Shown: positions 15,573 to 25,237, numbered from the stretch's first letter. The stretch: DNA of 64,000 bases from Niastella caeni (GCF_004834005.1 NZ_STFF01000005.1:496001-560000), one strand, 5' to 3'. Made by a program: numbers and translations. The notes: generated from the letters alone by a model not told the origin.

Positions 15573-17630
15573 ATGTCACAGGACGAGTCAAGACAGAACG
15601 ACCGCAACTTCCCTCGCTTACGTCCCCGCGACGACGGCGGGCAGCGTAAAGGTCCAAAATTCAATATTTACTGGGTTTGGGCAATCATTTTCGCTGTTTT
15701 AGTAGGCTTTCAATTATTCGGTTCCTTTGCTCCAGATGCCAAATCCATTAACGACCTCGAGTTCTATAAAATGTTGGATAATGGAGATGTAGAGAAGCTT
15801 AATACAGTTACCAATAAAAATACGGTTCGGGTTTTTATCAAGAAAGAGCGGTTAGATAAATACAAAGACCAGCTTTCGAAAAACTGGCCAAGCGTTGGTG
15901 ATAAAGGCCCTCATTTTGAATTCAAGGTTATTAAAGCCGATGATTTCAATAAGGAACTGAACGCGTATTATGATAAGCATCCCGAACTCACCCGGGTTCC
16001 CAATATTCCCATACAGGAAGGAGAATGGTTTGGGTCTATCATTCAATTCTTATTACCCCTTGTAGTCATTGTGCTGATATGGGTAATGTTGATGCGTAAA
16101 ATGGGTGGTGGCGCTTCAGGCGGCAGTGGTCCCGGTGGTATCTTCAACATCGGTAAATCAAGAGCCACCCTGTTCGATAAAGGCACTAAAGTAAACATCA
16201 CATTTGCCGATGTAGCCGGGCTCGATGAAGCCAAGGTTGAGGTAATGGAGATCGTTGACTTTTTAAAGAATCCCAAAAAATATACTTCACTCGGTGGTAA
16301 AATACCCAAAGGTGCATTGCTGGTGGGGCCTCCCGGAACCGGTAAAACCTTGCTGGCAAAAGCCATGGCCGGTGAAGCACAGGTTCCTTTCTTCAGCATG
16401 AGCGGTAGCGACTTTGTGGAATTGTTTGTTGGGGTGGGCGCCAGCCGTGTACGTGATCTGTTTAAGCAAGCCCGTGAAAAAGCGCCTTGTATCATTTTCA
16501 TCGATGAAATTGATGCTATTGGTCGTGCACGTGGTAAGAATGCGATCATGAGCAACGACGAACGCGAAAGCACATTGAACCAGTTACTGGTAGAAATGGA
16601 TGGTTTTAGCGGCGAAAGCGGTATCATCGTTCTGGCAGCTACCAACCGTCCTGATGTATTGGACAGTGCGTTACTGCGTCCGGGCCGTTTCGATAGGCAG
16701 ATCTCTATCGACAAACCCGATCTGAAAGGCCGCGAGCACATTTTCAAAGTTCACCTGAAGCCGATAAAAATTTCTGAAAAAGTAGATATTCATAAACTGG
16801 CCGAACAAACACCTGGTTTCGCAGGTGCCGATATCGCCAACGTTTGTAACGAAGCCGCGCTGATCGCAGCCCGTAAAGGAAAACAATCCGTTGAAATGGA
16901 TGACTTCCAGGATGCGGTTGACCGCGTGATCGGTGGTTTGGAAAAGAAGAACAAGATCATTTCTCCCGACGAAAAGCGCATCATAGCCTACCACGAAGCG
17001 GGTCACGCTATTTGCGGCTGGTATCTTGAACATGCTTATCCATTACTGAAAGTTACCATTGTTCCCAGAGGGGTTGCTGCATTAGGTTATGCGCAGTATA
17101 CACCAAAAGAGCAGTACCTGTACAATACCGATCAGTTAATGGACCAGATTTGCATGACGCTCGGCGGTCGCGCCAGTGAAGATATTTTCTTCCATAAAAT
17201 ATCAACCGGAGCACAGAACGACCTGCAGCAAATTACTCGTATAGCTTATTCGATGATCACGATATATGGGATGAATGATAAAGTGGGCAACGTAAGTTTT
17301 TACGATCCATCCCAGGAAAATTCATTCACCAAACCATACTCCGAAGAAACTTCCAAAATCATAGATGAAGAGGTGCGCAAGTTGATTGATGAGGCGTATG
17401 AAAAAACAAAACAATTACTTACCGAGAAAAAGATGCAGGTAGAAAAACTGGCCGAATCTTTACTCGAAAAAGAAGTATTGTTCCAGAGTGATGTAGAAGC
17501 ATTGATTGGCAAACGACCATTTACAGATAAGAAAACACTGGATGTAGATGGTGAAGGCCATGCCGAAGGCGCCATCAGCGAAGGTGTTCCTCCTTATGAC
17601 AGTAATGTAACCAATCACCCAGCTACTTAA
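15573..17630 (+). CDS. ftsH: ATP-dependent zinc metalloprotease FtsH
   Basis: A 685-residue membrane AAA+ protease that degrades short-lived and misassembled membrane proteins. Membrane helices at about 32-51 and 155-174 flank an exported segment. AAA domain: Walker A GPPGTGKT (252-259), Walker B IIFIDEID (307-314), SRH around residues 355-375 (ATNRPDVLDSALLRPGRFDR). Peptidase: HEAGH (474-478) with third zinc ligand D550 in STGAQND. The extended, charged N-terminus is usual for Bacteroidota FtsH. It lies 134 bases after rsfS and 7 bases before the LUD gene. Confidence 0.98.
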   Translation: MSQDESRQNDRNFPRLRPRDDGGQRKGPKFNIYWVWAIIFAVLVGFQLFGSFAPDAKSINDLEFYKMLDNGDVEKLNTVTNKNTVRVFIKKERLDKYKDQLSKNWPSVGDKGPHFEFKVIKADDFNKELNAYYDKHPELTRVPNIPIQEGEWFGSIIQFLLPLVVIVLIWVMLMRKMGGGASGGSGPGGIFNIGKSRATLFDKGTKVNITFADVAGLDEAKVEVMEIVDFLKNPKKYTSLGGKIPKGALLVGPPGTGKTLLAKAMAGEAQVPFFSMSGSDFVELFVGVGASRVRDLFKQAREKAPCIIFIDEIDAIGRARGKNAIMSNDERESTLNQLLVEMDGFSGESGIIVLAATNRPDVLDSALLRPGRFDRQISIDKPDLKGREHIFKVHLKPIKISEKVDIHKLAEQTPGFAGADIANVCNEAALIAARKGKQSVEMDDFQDAVDRVIGGLEKKNKIISPDEKRIIAYHEAGHAICGWYLEHAYPLLKVTIVPRGVAALGYAQYTPKEQYLYNTDQLMDQICMTLGGRASEDIFFHKISTGAQNDLQQITRIAYSMITIYGMNDKVGNVSFYDPSQENSFTKPYSEETSKIIDEEVRKLIDEAYEKTKQLLTEKKMQVEKLAESLLEKEVLFQSDVEALIGKRPFTDKKTLDVDGEGHAEGAISEGVPPYDSNVTNHPAT

Positions 17631-17637
17631 TTTGAAT

Positions 17638-18273
17638 ATGAACGTTTCTCCGGCTAAGGAAAATATTCTAAAAAAAATACGAAAGGCGTTGAGTAATTCA
17701 ACGCCTCTCCCTTTTCCGCAAAGTGAGGGCAACAGTTCGGTTTATCAACCTTCTCAGCAAGACCTTGGATTAGAATTTGCCCAGCGGTTCACCACCCTGC
17801 AGGGCAAGTTTGTTTTTTGCGAAAACCAGTATGAACTGGTTGTGCAGCTCAAGCAGGTTATTGCAAGCAATAAGTGGGATAAGATTTATTGTAAAGAAGA
17901 AGGCTTGCGAAAAACTCTGGCCGAAAATCAATTCGATAATTATTCCTACAACGACCTGTCGTCCTGCGATACCGCCATCACTACTTGCGAATGGCTGGTA
18001 GCACGTACCGGTAGCATTGTAATGTCGGCCGCACAGGAAAGTGGCCGTACAGTGAGTGTTTATGCACCAGTGCATATTTGTATTGCCTATACCAGCCAAC
18101 TGGTGTACGATGTAAAAGATGCATTACAAAATGCCAGGGAAAAATATTCCGGTAATCTTCCTTCATTGATCACATTTGCAACAGGTCCCAGCCGTACAGC
18201 CGATATAGAAAAAACGCTGGTAGTAGGGGTGCATGGTCCAAAAGAAGTATACGTATTTCTGATAGATAAATAA
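17638..18273 (+). CDS. LUD-domain protein (LutC/YkgG-like)
   Basis: A 211-residue LUD-domain protein. I start at ATG 17638 (MNVSPAKENILKKIRKAL), 7 bases after the ftsH stop; a TTG six bases earlier is possible. The LUD core is visible: SSCDTAITTCEWLVARTGSI, VYAPVHICIA, and the signature TFATGPSRTADIEKTLVVGVHGPKE. LutC-type proteins take part in lactate oxidation with LutA/LutB, but neither partner is here. In Bacteroidota this LUD gene is typically beside ftsH, so its role may be different. Cotranscription with ftsH is very likely. Confidence 0.9.
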   Translation: MNVSPAKENILKKIRKALSNSTPLPFPQSEGNSSVYQPSQQDLGLEFAQRFTTLQGKFVFCENQYELVVQLKQVIASNKWDKIYCKEEGLRKTLAENQFDNYSYNDLSSCDTAITTCEWLVARTGSIVMSAAQESGRTVSVYAPVHICIAYTSQLVYDVKDALQNAREKYSGNLPSLITFATGPSRTADIEKTLVVGVHGPKEVYVFLIDK

Positions 18274-18278
18274 AAAAT

Positions 18279-18360
18279 CGTGAAACGGCAAACGTGAACC
18301 GGTAAAGGCTTGCCGCTCGGCGGGTAATCCCATTTCACGTTTTACATTTCACAATTCACG
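18279..18360. repeat. Inverted word-array element (CGTGAAA type)
   Basis: Left arm 18279-18299 has two tandem words, CGTGAAACGG and ACGTGAACC; right arm 18333-18360 has three inverted copies (TTTCACG, TTTCAC, TTCACG). A GC-rich centre with GCCG/CGGC lies between. The element ends 4 bases before the ATG at 18365. Confidence 0.7.
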
Positions 18361-18364
18361 ACTC

Positions 18365-18790
18365 ATGCAACTTGAAATTTACCGGCTGTTTGTTTATGGG
18401 TCACTTCGAAGTGGCTTCCATAACTCGGCTTATAACTATATAAGCCGGTATTTTATATTTGATGGAATGGGCTCGGTACAGGGAAAGTTATACGATATGG
18501 GCGAATATCCCGGTGCTATTCCCTGCACAGAAGATTATTACATAACAGGTGAATTATATCATATTGCTCAAGAAAACGAGTTTGCCTGGGCAATGGAGCA
18601 GTTAGATGATTATGAAGGAATATTGGTTGAACCAGGCGAAACGCCTTTATTCAGAAGGGAACTGGTTAATGTGTTGTTCAGAAATACCACGGTAACAGCC
18701 TGGATGTATTGGTACAATAGGTTAGTTACTAACCAGCCTAGTATTGAATCAGGTGATTATGTGGCGTATAGGTTGGGGATAGGAAAGTAA
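18365..18790 (+). CDS. Gamma-glutamylcyclotransferase (AIG2)-like protein
   Basis: A 141-residue protein with the GGCT/AIG2 fold: LFVYGSLRSG (8-17, substrate loop YGSLR), GKLYDMGEYPGAI, GELYHI, and the general-acid region LDDYEG (E84). These enzymes cyclise gamma-glutamyl amides to 5-oxoproline and an amine, but family members vary widely and the substrate is not predictable. The protein ends at residue 141, a normal length. Its start codon directly follows a repeat element. Confidence 0.85.
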   Translation: MQLEIYRLFVYGSLRSGFHNSAYNYISRYFIFDGMGSVQGKLYDMGEYPGAIPCTEDYYITGELYHIAQENEFAWAMEQLDDYEGILVEPGETPLFRRELVNVLFRNTTVTAWMYWYNRLVTNQPSIESGDYVAYRLGIGK

Positions 18791-18928
18791 GTTGACAAGT
18801 TAACAAGTTGATAAAGAAATAAAAGCGAGTAGTAAGTAGCAAGTAGCGAGTGGGGGAATACAAAGTGCTGCGAAAAATAGTGAATCACGAAAATAAACCC
18901 TACTAACCATTTACCACTAGCCACTAGC
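18791..18928. repeat. Composite word array upstream of lpxH
   Basis: First AAGTTGACAAGTTAACAAGTTGATA (tandem AAGTTgA words, 18790-18814), beginning at the upstream stop codon. Then AGTAGTAAGTAGCAAGTAGC-type words at 18824-18853, and inverted counterparts (ACTAACC, ACCACTAGCCACTAGC) at 18898-18928. The array stops 17 bases before the lpxH ATG. Confidence 0.65.
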
Positions 18929-18945
18929 TTTTTCACAGTCACCAA

Positions 18946-19725
18946 ATGCAACCCGATAAAAAAATATATTTCCTCTCCGACTTTCATTTAGGCGTTCCGG
19001 ATCATGCGGCCAGTCTGGTGCGTGAGAAACGTATTGTTGAATTTTTAGAGGAAATACGAAAAGACGCAGCCGTTATTTTTATTGTTGGTGATATGTTCGA
19101 TTTCTGGTACGAATACCGCACTGTTGTACCGAGGGGCTATGTGCGCTTACTGGGAAAGTTAGCCGAAATAACAGATTCGGGTATCCCAATACATTTCTTT
19201 GTTGGCAATCATGATATGTGGATGAAGAACTATTTTCAACAGGAGCTGAATATTCCCGTTTATTTTGAACCTCACGCATTTGAGTTCAATCATAAAAAAT
19301 TCTGGGTTGGCCATGGCGATGGACTGGGACCTGGCGACCACGGCTACAAAATGATGAAGAAGGTATTCCGAAGCCCGGTTTGCCAGTGGCTATTTGGCAT
19401 TCTTCCCCCGTATATTGGAATGGGTTTGGCCAATTACCTCAGTCGCAGAAGCCGTACGGTAACCGGTACAGCCGATGAAAAGTTTTATGGTGAAGAAGGG
19501 GAGTGGCTGATTACCTATTGCAAAGACATATTGAAAGAAAAACATTATGATTACCTGGTATTCGGTCACCGGCATTTGCCTATTGATTTCTCATTAAAAG
19601 GAGGCAGTCGGTATATCAATCTGGGTGACTGGATACGTTATTACACGTATGCTGTTTTTGATGGACAACATTTAGCACTTTATGCCCGTTATCCAGAACT
19701 GGAAAGTAAAATTGTTCGCCAATAG
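18946..19725 (+). CDS. lpxH: UDP-2,3-diacylglucosamine diphosphatase (LpxH type)
   Basis: A 259-residue calcineurin-like phosphoesterase that splits UDP-2,3-diacylglucosamine to lipid X and UMP, the fourth step of lipid A synthesis at the inner membrane. Metal-binding motifs in order: SDFHLG (11-16), GDMFDFWYEY (48-57), GNHD (87-90), GHGD (122-125) and GHRH (207-210). The membrane-facing insert FRSPVCQWLFGILPPYIGMG (141-160) is the hydrophobic cap. Its stop codon overlaps the next start by one base. Assignment to LpxH rather than another phosphoesterase rests on the motif set and the hydrophobic insert. Confidence 0.93.
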   Translation: MQPDKKIYFLSDFHLGVPDHAASLVREKRIVEFLEEIRKDAAVIFIVGDMFDFWYEYRTVVPRGYVRLLGKLAEITDSGIPIHFFVGNHDMWMKNYFQQELNIPVYFEPHAFEFNHKKFWVGHGDGLGPGDHGYKMMKKVFRSPVCQWLFGILPPYIGMGLANYLSRRSRTVTGTADEKFYGEEGEWLITYCKDILKEKHYDYLVFGHRHLPIDFSLKGGSRYINLGDWIRYYTYAVFDGQHLALYARYPELESKIVRQ

Positions 19726-20552
19726 TGTACCGGTCATTGATCATATTAACCGCATTTTTATTTTGTTGCCAATTGGCTGGTGCGCAAACGATCACGCAAT
19801 CAACAGATACTTTTTTTGTATTTAATAAACTGGCCGGCGAGCAGGTAACCGATTTTACCGTTGACAACCTGGGTAACCTGTATATAGTCAACAAAACCGG
19901 GCAAATAAAAAAAACAGGCCCTGCCGGCGATTCTATTGCAGTATTCAACAATGTACGGCAATTCGGCAAGCTGTATTTAATAGATGTTACCAATCCATTG
20001 CGCGTGTTATTATACTTCCGCGACTTTGGTACCATCGTTGTTTTGGACCGGTTTTTGAACACCCGGGCCACTATAGATCTTCGAAAACAACAGTTGTTCC
20101 AGGTAAATGCAATTGGCCAGTCGTACGATAATAATATCTGGGTTTATGATGAAATGGAAAGCAAATTAAAACGTGTTGGTGAAGATGGCCGGGTGCTCGA
20201 TCAAACTACCGACTTCCGGTTAATAGTTGATACCGCACCATCGCCACAGTTTATCGTTGACCAGAACCGATTGGTTTATATATACGATTCATTAAAAGGT
20301 GTTTACCTGTTCGACTATTACGGTGCATTCAAAAACCGCATTCAACTAAAGGGTTGGACCGACTTTACCGTAATTGCTAATGCTATGTATGGCCGGGATG
20401 CAAATATGTTATATCGGTATGAACCAGGCACGTTGAATTTGCAGAACTACCCAATTCCGGTTGCCATGCGGGATGCACAAAAAATAAAGATCACACCCGG
20501 TTACCTGTATGTGTTGCGTAATAACCGGCTTGAAGTATTTTCATATCGCTGA
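19725..20552 (+). CDS. Exported beta-propeller-like protein
   Basis: A 275-residue protein with a signal peptide (1-20, cut after LAGAQ), probably starting at GTG 19725, which overlaps the lpxH stop codon by one base (TAGTG). The mature part shows repeating strand units typical of NHL/propeller folds: VTDFTVDNLGNLYIVNKTGQ, NPLRVLLYFRDFGTIVVLDR, NNIWVYDEMESKLKRV, LVYIYDSLKGVYLFDYYG, ending LYVLRNNRLEVFSYR. No catalytic residues are evident. Translational coupling to lpxH suggests an envelope role. Function unknown. Confidence 0.8.
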   Translation: MYRSLIILTAFLFCCQLAGAQTITQSTDTFFVFNKLAGEQVTDFTVDNLGNLYIVNKTGQIKKTGPAGDSIAVFNNVRQFGKLYLIDVTNPLRVLLYFRDFGTIVVLDRFLNTRATIDLRKQQLFQVNAIGQSYDNNIWVYDEMESKLKRVGEDGRVLDQTTDFRLIVDTAPSPQFIVDQNRLVYIYDSLKGVYLFDYYGAFKNRIQLKGWTDFTVIANAMYGRDANMLYRYEPGTLNLQNYPIPVAMRDAQKIKITPGYLYVLRNNRLEVFSYR

Positions 20553-20606
20553 TTGCTTGTCATAAGATTATAATTTTTTTAAAGACGCATACCTTTTTAA
20601 AGTTTA

Positions 20607-20614
20607 TAACTTTG
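20607..20614 (+). promoter_or_regulatory. -7 box of the MscS gene
   Basis: TAACTTTG matches TAnnTTTG exactly, 29 bases before the ATG at 20644. No clear -33 box. Confidence 0.4.
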
Positions 20615-20643
20615 AAAAGTATTAAGCCACTGAATCATTTAGA

Positions 20644-21744
20644 ATGGGATCTTTTTTAGATACAATCTTTTTAGACAATTCTGTTAGAAGCTACCTCATT
20701 GTAGCCGGATCTTTATTGCTGATCTTTTTATTCAAACGTTTATTATCGCGTTACCTCGCGGGGATATTATTTAGTTTTGTAAAACGTATTGCGCGTGGCG
20801 TTGATAAAACATCCTTTGTAAAACTGGTGGTATCGCCCCTGGAAGTTTTTCTTCTGGTGCTGTTCAGTATAATTGCATTAGATAAGCTAACTTTTCCGAA
20901 AATACTGAATGTAGTTATTTATAAAGCCAATGTACGTGAGTTTGTAGATGCTATTTCGGTTATTGTTCTCATCATTGTGTTTATTTGGCTGTTGTTGCGT
21001 ATCATGGATTTTATCGCTATGATACTGCATCATCGCGCCGATCAAACGGCTGATCCTGCCGATAACCAGTTGGTTGTTTTTTTCAAAGATTTCTTTAAGG
21101 TAGTATTGGTGATCTTCGGCATTTTGCTGATCCTGAAATTTGCCTTCCATTATAACATCAGCAACCTGTTAACAGGCCTGAGCATTGCTACAGCTGCCAT
21201 TGCGCTGGCTACCCGCGAAAGCCTGGAAAACCTCATAGCATCTTTCATCATCTTCTTTGACAGGCCATTTACCATGGGCGACCATGTAAAAGTGCAGGAT
21301 GTAACCGGCACTGTAGAACGCATAGGATTAAGAAGCACGCGTATCCGCACTGATCAAAAAACCTATGTAACGGTACCTAACAAGCAAATGGTAGACAGTA
21401 TCCTCGATAATTTGTCGCTACGCACCCAACGGCGGGGATTTGTACAGCTGGAACTGCATGCCGAAACGCCACACGATTCGGTGAACCAGTTTGTGCAGCG
21501 GGTTAAAAACATCTTTAACCAGCGGAAAGACCAGGTAGAAAATCATACGGTATTTCTCTCAGATATTAACAAGAACGCTTTCATTATTCATGTGGAGTTT
21601 TTTGCTGCGCCTATTCCTGTAGCGGATTTTAATGACCTGCGTCAGCAGGTAAATCTGTCATTGATCAACCTGATGGAAGACATGAATATTAAACTGGCAA
21701 CCAAGGAGGAAAGCGCAAAGGTAGAAGCCAAGCAGATCTTATAA
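20644..21744 (+). CDS. MscS-family mechanosensitive channel
   Basis: A 366-residue small-conductance mechanosensitive channel that releases solutes on osmotic downshock. Membrane helices lie at about 15-32, 62-80, 103-123 and 148-167, then the pore helix about 172-205 (LLTGLSIATAAIALATRESL). The beta domain follows with the family signature FFDRPFTMGDHVKVQDVTGTVERIGLRSTRIRT and VPNKQMVDSILDNLS. The C-terminal alpha/beta part ends in a charged tail. Pore-helix alanines and glycines are consistent with a functional MscS. Monocistronic, with its own -7 box. Confidence 0.95.
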   Translation: MGSFLDTIFLDNSVRSYLIVAGSLLLIFLFKRLLSRYLAGILFSFVKRIARGVDKTSFVKLVVSPLEVFLLVLFSIIALDKLTFPKILNVVIYKANVREFVDAISVIVLIIVFIWLLLRIMDFIAMILHHRADQTADPADNQLVVFFKDFFKVVLVIFGILLILKFAFHYNISNLLTGLSIATAAIALATRESLENLIASFIIFFDRPFTMGDHVKVQDVTGTVERIGLRSTRIRTDQKTYVTVPNKQMVDSILDNLSLRTQRRGFVQLELHAETPHDSVNQFVQRVKNIFNQRKDQVENHTVFLSDINKNAFIIHVEFFAAPIPVADFNDLRQQVNLSLINLMEDMNIKLATKEESAKVEAKQIL

Positions 21745-21758
21745 TGTGGTGGCTCCGG

Positions 21759-22286
21759 TTACAATTTCTTTAAGGTAAACTTGCTTTGTTTAAAACCCGG
21801 TTCTTCAGATGGGATCTCGATCGTCATTTTATCAGGCTGTAATGCATGCAGCTTCAACGACATAGTGCGGTAGGCTTTGGTAAGGCCATCGAAAGACGTG
21901 AGTACAATGGCCTGGTTCTTTGAGCCCAGTGAATATGTTCCTTTGTATTGGGCGCTGCTTTCAGCGCTGTTGGTCCATACAAAGGATTTGTCTTTATTAA
22001 AGATCAATTTAAACCGGATGGCGCCTGCTGCAGTAAGCACTTTTCTAAGTTCCTGTCGAATACGAATACTGTCTTCTCTTAAAATTTTCTGTAACTTGTT
22101 TTTTTGTTTGAAGTTATCTACCATGTACTTTATGCTGGCTGCAGTATCCTGAAAATCGAGCAGGCGATCTGTGGTTTCCCAGCGAACAACATACCAGTTG
22201 CCCGGGAGTAAATTTTCAGGTACAGCTTGTGCATGAGCGTGATACTGACAAATAAGGATAAGAACTATGGACAGATATTTCCACAT
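21759..22286 (-). CDS. Exported lipocalin-like protein
   Basis: A 175-residue protein with a signal peptide (1-19, cut after AHAQ). The mature part opens with LLPGNWYVVRWE and has strands SFVWTNSAESSAQYKGTYSLG and KMTIEIP, reminiscent of lipocalin-like domains common in Bacteroidota. A helical stretch (residues 50-85) interrupts the barrel. No catalytic residues. It is convergent with the MscS gene (14-base gap, no clear terminator). Ligand and role are unknown. Confidence 0.75.
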   Translation of the reverse strand: MWKYLSIVLILICQYHAHAQAVPENLLPGNWYVVRWETTDRLLDFQDTAASIKYMVDNFKQKNKLQKILREDSIRIRQELRKVLTAAGAIRFKLIFNKDKSFVWTNSAESSAQYKGTYSLGSKNQAIVLTSFDGLTKAYRTMSLKLHALQPDKMTIEIPSEEPGFKQSKFTLKKL

Positions 22287-22384
22287 ATAGGAGGCGAATT
22301 GTTACATGGAATTTACAGATTTTTTAATAACGTGAAATAAAACTTTCCGCACATTGAGTAATGGTTACATAATGAATTTTACTA

Positions 22385-22978
22385 CTACAATGCAGCTTTT
22401 ATTTCAAGTAAAAATCCTTTCAGTGATTGCAGAGACTGGATCATTTCAAAATGCGCTGCCGCCTTTGAGTTTTTCTTCAGGAAGTCTTTCGCGCCTTCGA
22501 TCGTAAGTTTACGACGACGCAGCAGGTCATAAATGAGCTCAAGATTTTTTATATCTATCGGCCTGAAATGGCGATCGCCTTTGCGATTTTTACGAGGTTG
22601 AATGATATCGAATTCATTCTCCCAAAAACGCAATAACGACTGGTTTACGCCAAACATGTCGGCCACTTCTCCAATTGAGTAATACTGGCGTTGGAACAAT
22701 GTTTCATCGTCAGGAATGTTCACCAGGTCGGCTTCCGCATCCAGGGCTTTTAGCGATTTACGGCCACGAGTCGATTTTTTAGCAGGTGCCGTTGATACGG
22801 CAGCTACTGATTCTATTGGTTCCGTCAAAACAGCTTTCGGGGCCTCCTCGGGTTTAGCCGGTTCGGCTTCCGTTTTTAATGATTTTACCCGTACCCCCAC
22901 AGAGGCTTCATTCTCCTGCTCGGCGGGCACATCACTGCTGAATTCAAATGTAATCTGGGAGTAGTTACGGTTGTCCAT
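22385..22978 (-). CDS. MerR-family transcriptional regulator
   Basis: A 197-residue regulator. I start at the ATG at 22978 (MDNRNYSQITFEF); the open frame continues 69 codons further but those residues read as translated spacer. A low-complexity, proline/alanine/glutamate-rich arm (about 15-75) precedes the MerR-type winged helix (99-168: YYSIGEVADMFGVNQSLLRF, WENEF, RHFRPIDIKNLELIYDLLRR). No effector-binding domain or metal-binding cysteines follow, and the C-terminal helix is short. It is divergent from gyrB and could regulate it, but nothing in the sequence shows that. Confidence 0.9.
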   Translation of the reverse strand: MDNRNYSQITFEFSSDVPAEQENEASVGVRVKSLKTEAEPAKPEEAPKAVLTEPIESVAAVSTAPAKKSTRGRKSLKALDAEADLVNIPDDETLFQRQYYSIGEVADMFGVNQSLLRFWENEFDIIQPRKNRKGDRHFRPIDIKNLELIYDLLRRRKLTIEGAKDFLKKNSKAAAHFEMIQSLQSLKGFLLEIKAAL

Positions 22979-23201
22979 ATTCCAATGATAACCTGGTAAA
23001 ATTGTATAAGCTATCAAATATCGTGCAGTAAAGATACAAAGGCCCAAAAGCCATGGATTGAACAACTTATTAACGATTGCTGAATAATGTGGAAAACCTC
23101 TTGCTTTATCCCTTAAAACACAGGCGGTTGAGGCCTTTACAGACCTTGAAAAAAGTTCATAAAAAGGGGCATTAAATAAGGTCAAACCCTTTTATTTTTA
23201 G

Positions 23202-23209
23202 TAAATTTG
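23202..23209 (+). promoter_or_regulatory. -7 box of gyrB
   Basis: TAAATTTG matches TAnnTTTG exactly, 45 bases before the gyrB ATG. A T-rich run lies upstream instead of a TTG. Confidence 0.45.
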
Positions 23210-23254
23210 CAGGATTAATTTTTTATAAACTGCAAGAGCATTCCACACGAATCT

Positions 23255-25234
23255 ATGGCTACAGAAACTACGGAAATCCCTATCACTGCCAATAACGGTT
23301 ACGGAGCAGATAGCATACAGGTTTTAGAAGGTTTGGAAGCAGTACGCAAGCGTCCTGCGATGTACATTGGAGATATTGGGGAGAAAGGTCTGCATCACCT
23401 TGTGTACGAGGTTGTAGATAACTCCATTGACGAAGCCCTGGCCGGTTATTGCAAAAACATTATGGTTACCATCCATGATGACAATTCTATTTCTGTTCAG
23501 GACGATGGCCGTGGTATCCCTACGGGCATGCACCAGAAAGAAAAAAGAAGTGCATTGGAAGTGGTAATGACGGTGCTGCACGCGGGTGGTAAATTCGATA
23601 AAAATACCTACAAGGTTTCCGGCGGTTTGCACGGGGTGGGTGTGAGTTGCGTGAACGCACTAAGTTCCAAATTGCATGTAACCGTACAGCGTGAAGGAAA
23701 GATCTTCGAACAGGAATATAGTATCGGTATCCCTAAATACGCAGTTCGCGAAATTGGCGCCAGCTCTATAACTGGTACGCTGGTACATTTCTGGCCCGAT
23801 TTAACCATTTTTACCGCATCAGTTTATAAGACTGATATCCTGGAAGGCCGTTTGCGCGAGTTGGCTTACCTGAACCGGGGTATTCGCATTACCCTCTCGG
23901 ATCTGCGTGAAAAAGACGATAACGGCAATAGTTACTCCAAAACATTTTACAGTGAAGGTGGTATTGTAGAGTTTGTTGAAATGCTGGATAAAAATGCCGG
24001 TCGCAATTCCTTTTTGCCAAACGTAATTTATGTTGAAGGAAGAGATGCTGATACCAATGTTGCTGTAGAAGTGGCATTGACCTATAATGATAGTTATAGT
24101 GAGCATATCTATTCTTATGTTAATAACATCAACACCATTGAAGGTGGAACCCACGTAGCGGGTTTCCGCAGGGCGTTAACCCGGGTGTTCAAAAGCTATG
24201 GCGATCGGCAGAACCTGTTTGAAAAAGCCAAGGTAGAAATTGAAGGTGATGATTTCCGCGAAGGGTTAAGTTCTATTATTTCGGTAAAAGTTCCCGAGCC
24301 GCAGTTTGAAGGACAAACAAAAACAAAACTTGGTAACAGTGAAGTAAGCGGTGTAGTAGATTCAACTGTTTCAAAAGTACTGGAAGCCTTCCTCGAAGAA
24401 AATCCCAAGGAAGCAAAAAATATCATCTCCAAAGTTATTCTGGCAGCGCAGGCAAGAGCCGCTGCCCGTAAAGCCCGCGAACTGGTACAACGTAAATCGG
24501 TATTGACGGGTGGCGGGTTACCAGGTAAACTGGCCGACTGTAGTGATCGCGATCCGGAACGTTGCGAACTGTTCCTTGTTGAGGGTGACTCGGCGGGTGG
24601 TACAGCCAAACAAGGCCGTGAACGTGCCTTTCAGGCCATTCTGCCATTGCGTGGTAAGATCCTGAACGTGGAGAAAGCCATGGAGCATAAGATCTATGAG
24701 AATGAGGAAATACGCAACATGTATACGGCGCTGGGTGTAACAGTAGGTACACCGGAAGATCCTAAAGCGCTGAACCTGGCAAAACTCCGTTACCACAAAC
24801 TGATCATCATGACCGATGCCGATGTGGACGGTAGTCACATTGCCACATTGATCCTTACTTTCATTTATCGTTATATGAAAGAAATGGTTGAGCAGGGTTA
24901 TGTATACATTGCCCAACCACCATTGTATCTGGTAAAAAAAGGTAAAGAATCGGCTTACGCGTGGAATGAAGAGCAACGCAAAGCACTGGTAGAAAAACTG
25001 GGCGGAGGAAAAGAGGAAAGCGTTGGCATTCAACGTTACAAAGGTTTGGGTGAAATGAACGCGGAACAATTGTGGGAAACTACCATGAATCCCGATACCC
25101 GCACGTTGAAGAAAGTAACTATTGAAAGCGCTGCTGAAGCCGATCGCATCTTTAGTATGTTGATGGGTGATGAAGTGGCGCCCCGTCGTGAATTCATAGA
25201 AAGTCATGCAAAGTATGCACGACTAGACGTATAA
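23255..25234 (+). CDS. gyrB: DNA gyrase subunit B
   Basis: The 659-residue ATPase subunit of DNA gyrase, which introduces negative supercoils with GyrA. GHKL ATPase: VVDNSIDEALAG, DDGRGIPTG, HAGGKFD, VSGGLHGVG. TOPRIM: LVEGDSAGG and TDADVDGSHI, with the RGKILNVEKA segment. The C-terminal part carries QRYKGLGEMNAEQLWETTMN. Length and lack of the large insert fit typical Bacteroidota GyrB; ParE is similar but the overall match favours GyrB. It has its own -7 box and ends in a terminator made of repeat words. Confidence 0.96.
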   Translation: MATETTEIPITANNGYGADSIQVLEGLEAVRKRPAMYIGDIGEKGLHHLVYEVVDNSIDEALAGYCKNIMVTIHDDNSISVQDDGRGIPTGMHQKEKRSALEVVMTVLHAGGKFDKNTYKVSGGLHGVGVSCVNALSSKLHVTVQREGKIFEQEYSIGIPKYAVREIGASSITGTLVHFWPDLTIFTASVYKTDILEGRLRELAYLNRGIRITLSDLREKDDNGNSYSKTFYSEGGIVEFVEMLDKNAGRNSFLPNVIYVEGRDADTNVAVEVALTYNDSYSEHIYSYVNNINTIEGGTHVAGFRRALTRVFKSYGDRQNLFEKAKVEIEGDDFREGLSSIISVKVPEPQFEGQTKTKLGNSEVSGVVDSTVSKVLEAFLEENPKEAKNIISKVILAAQARAAARKARELVQRKSVLTGGGLPGKLADCSDRDPERCELFLVEGDSAGGTAKQGRERAFQAILPLRGKILNVEKAMEHKIYENEEIRNMYTALGVTVGTPEDPKALNLAKLRYHKLIIMTDADVDGSHIATLILTFIYRYMKEMVEQGYVYIAQPPLYLVKKGKESAYAWNEEQRKALVEKLGGGKEESVGIQRYKGLGEMNAEQLWETTMNPDTRTLKKVTIESAAEADRIFSMLMGDEVAPRREFIESHAKYARLDV

Positions 25235-25237
25235 AAA

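Noticed and set aside
16043..16747. 234-codon minus-strand open frame inside ftsH
   Set aside because: Overlaps the conserved AAA domain; no domain character of its own.
24518..25207. 229-codon minus-strand open frame inside gyrB
   Set aside because: Fully covered by conserved gyrB motifs; phenylalanine/glutamine-rich shadow composition.
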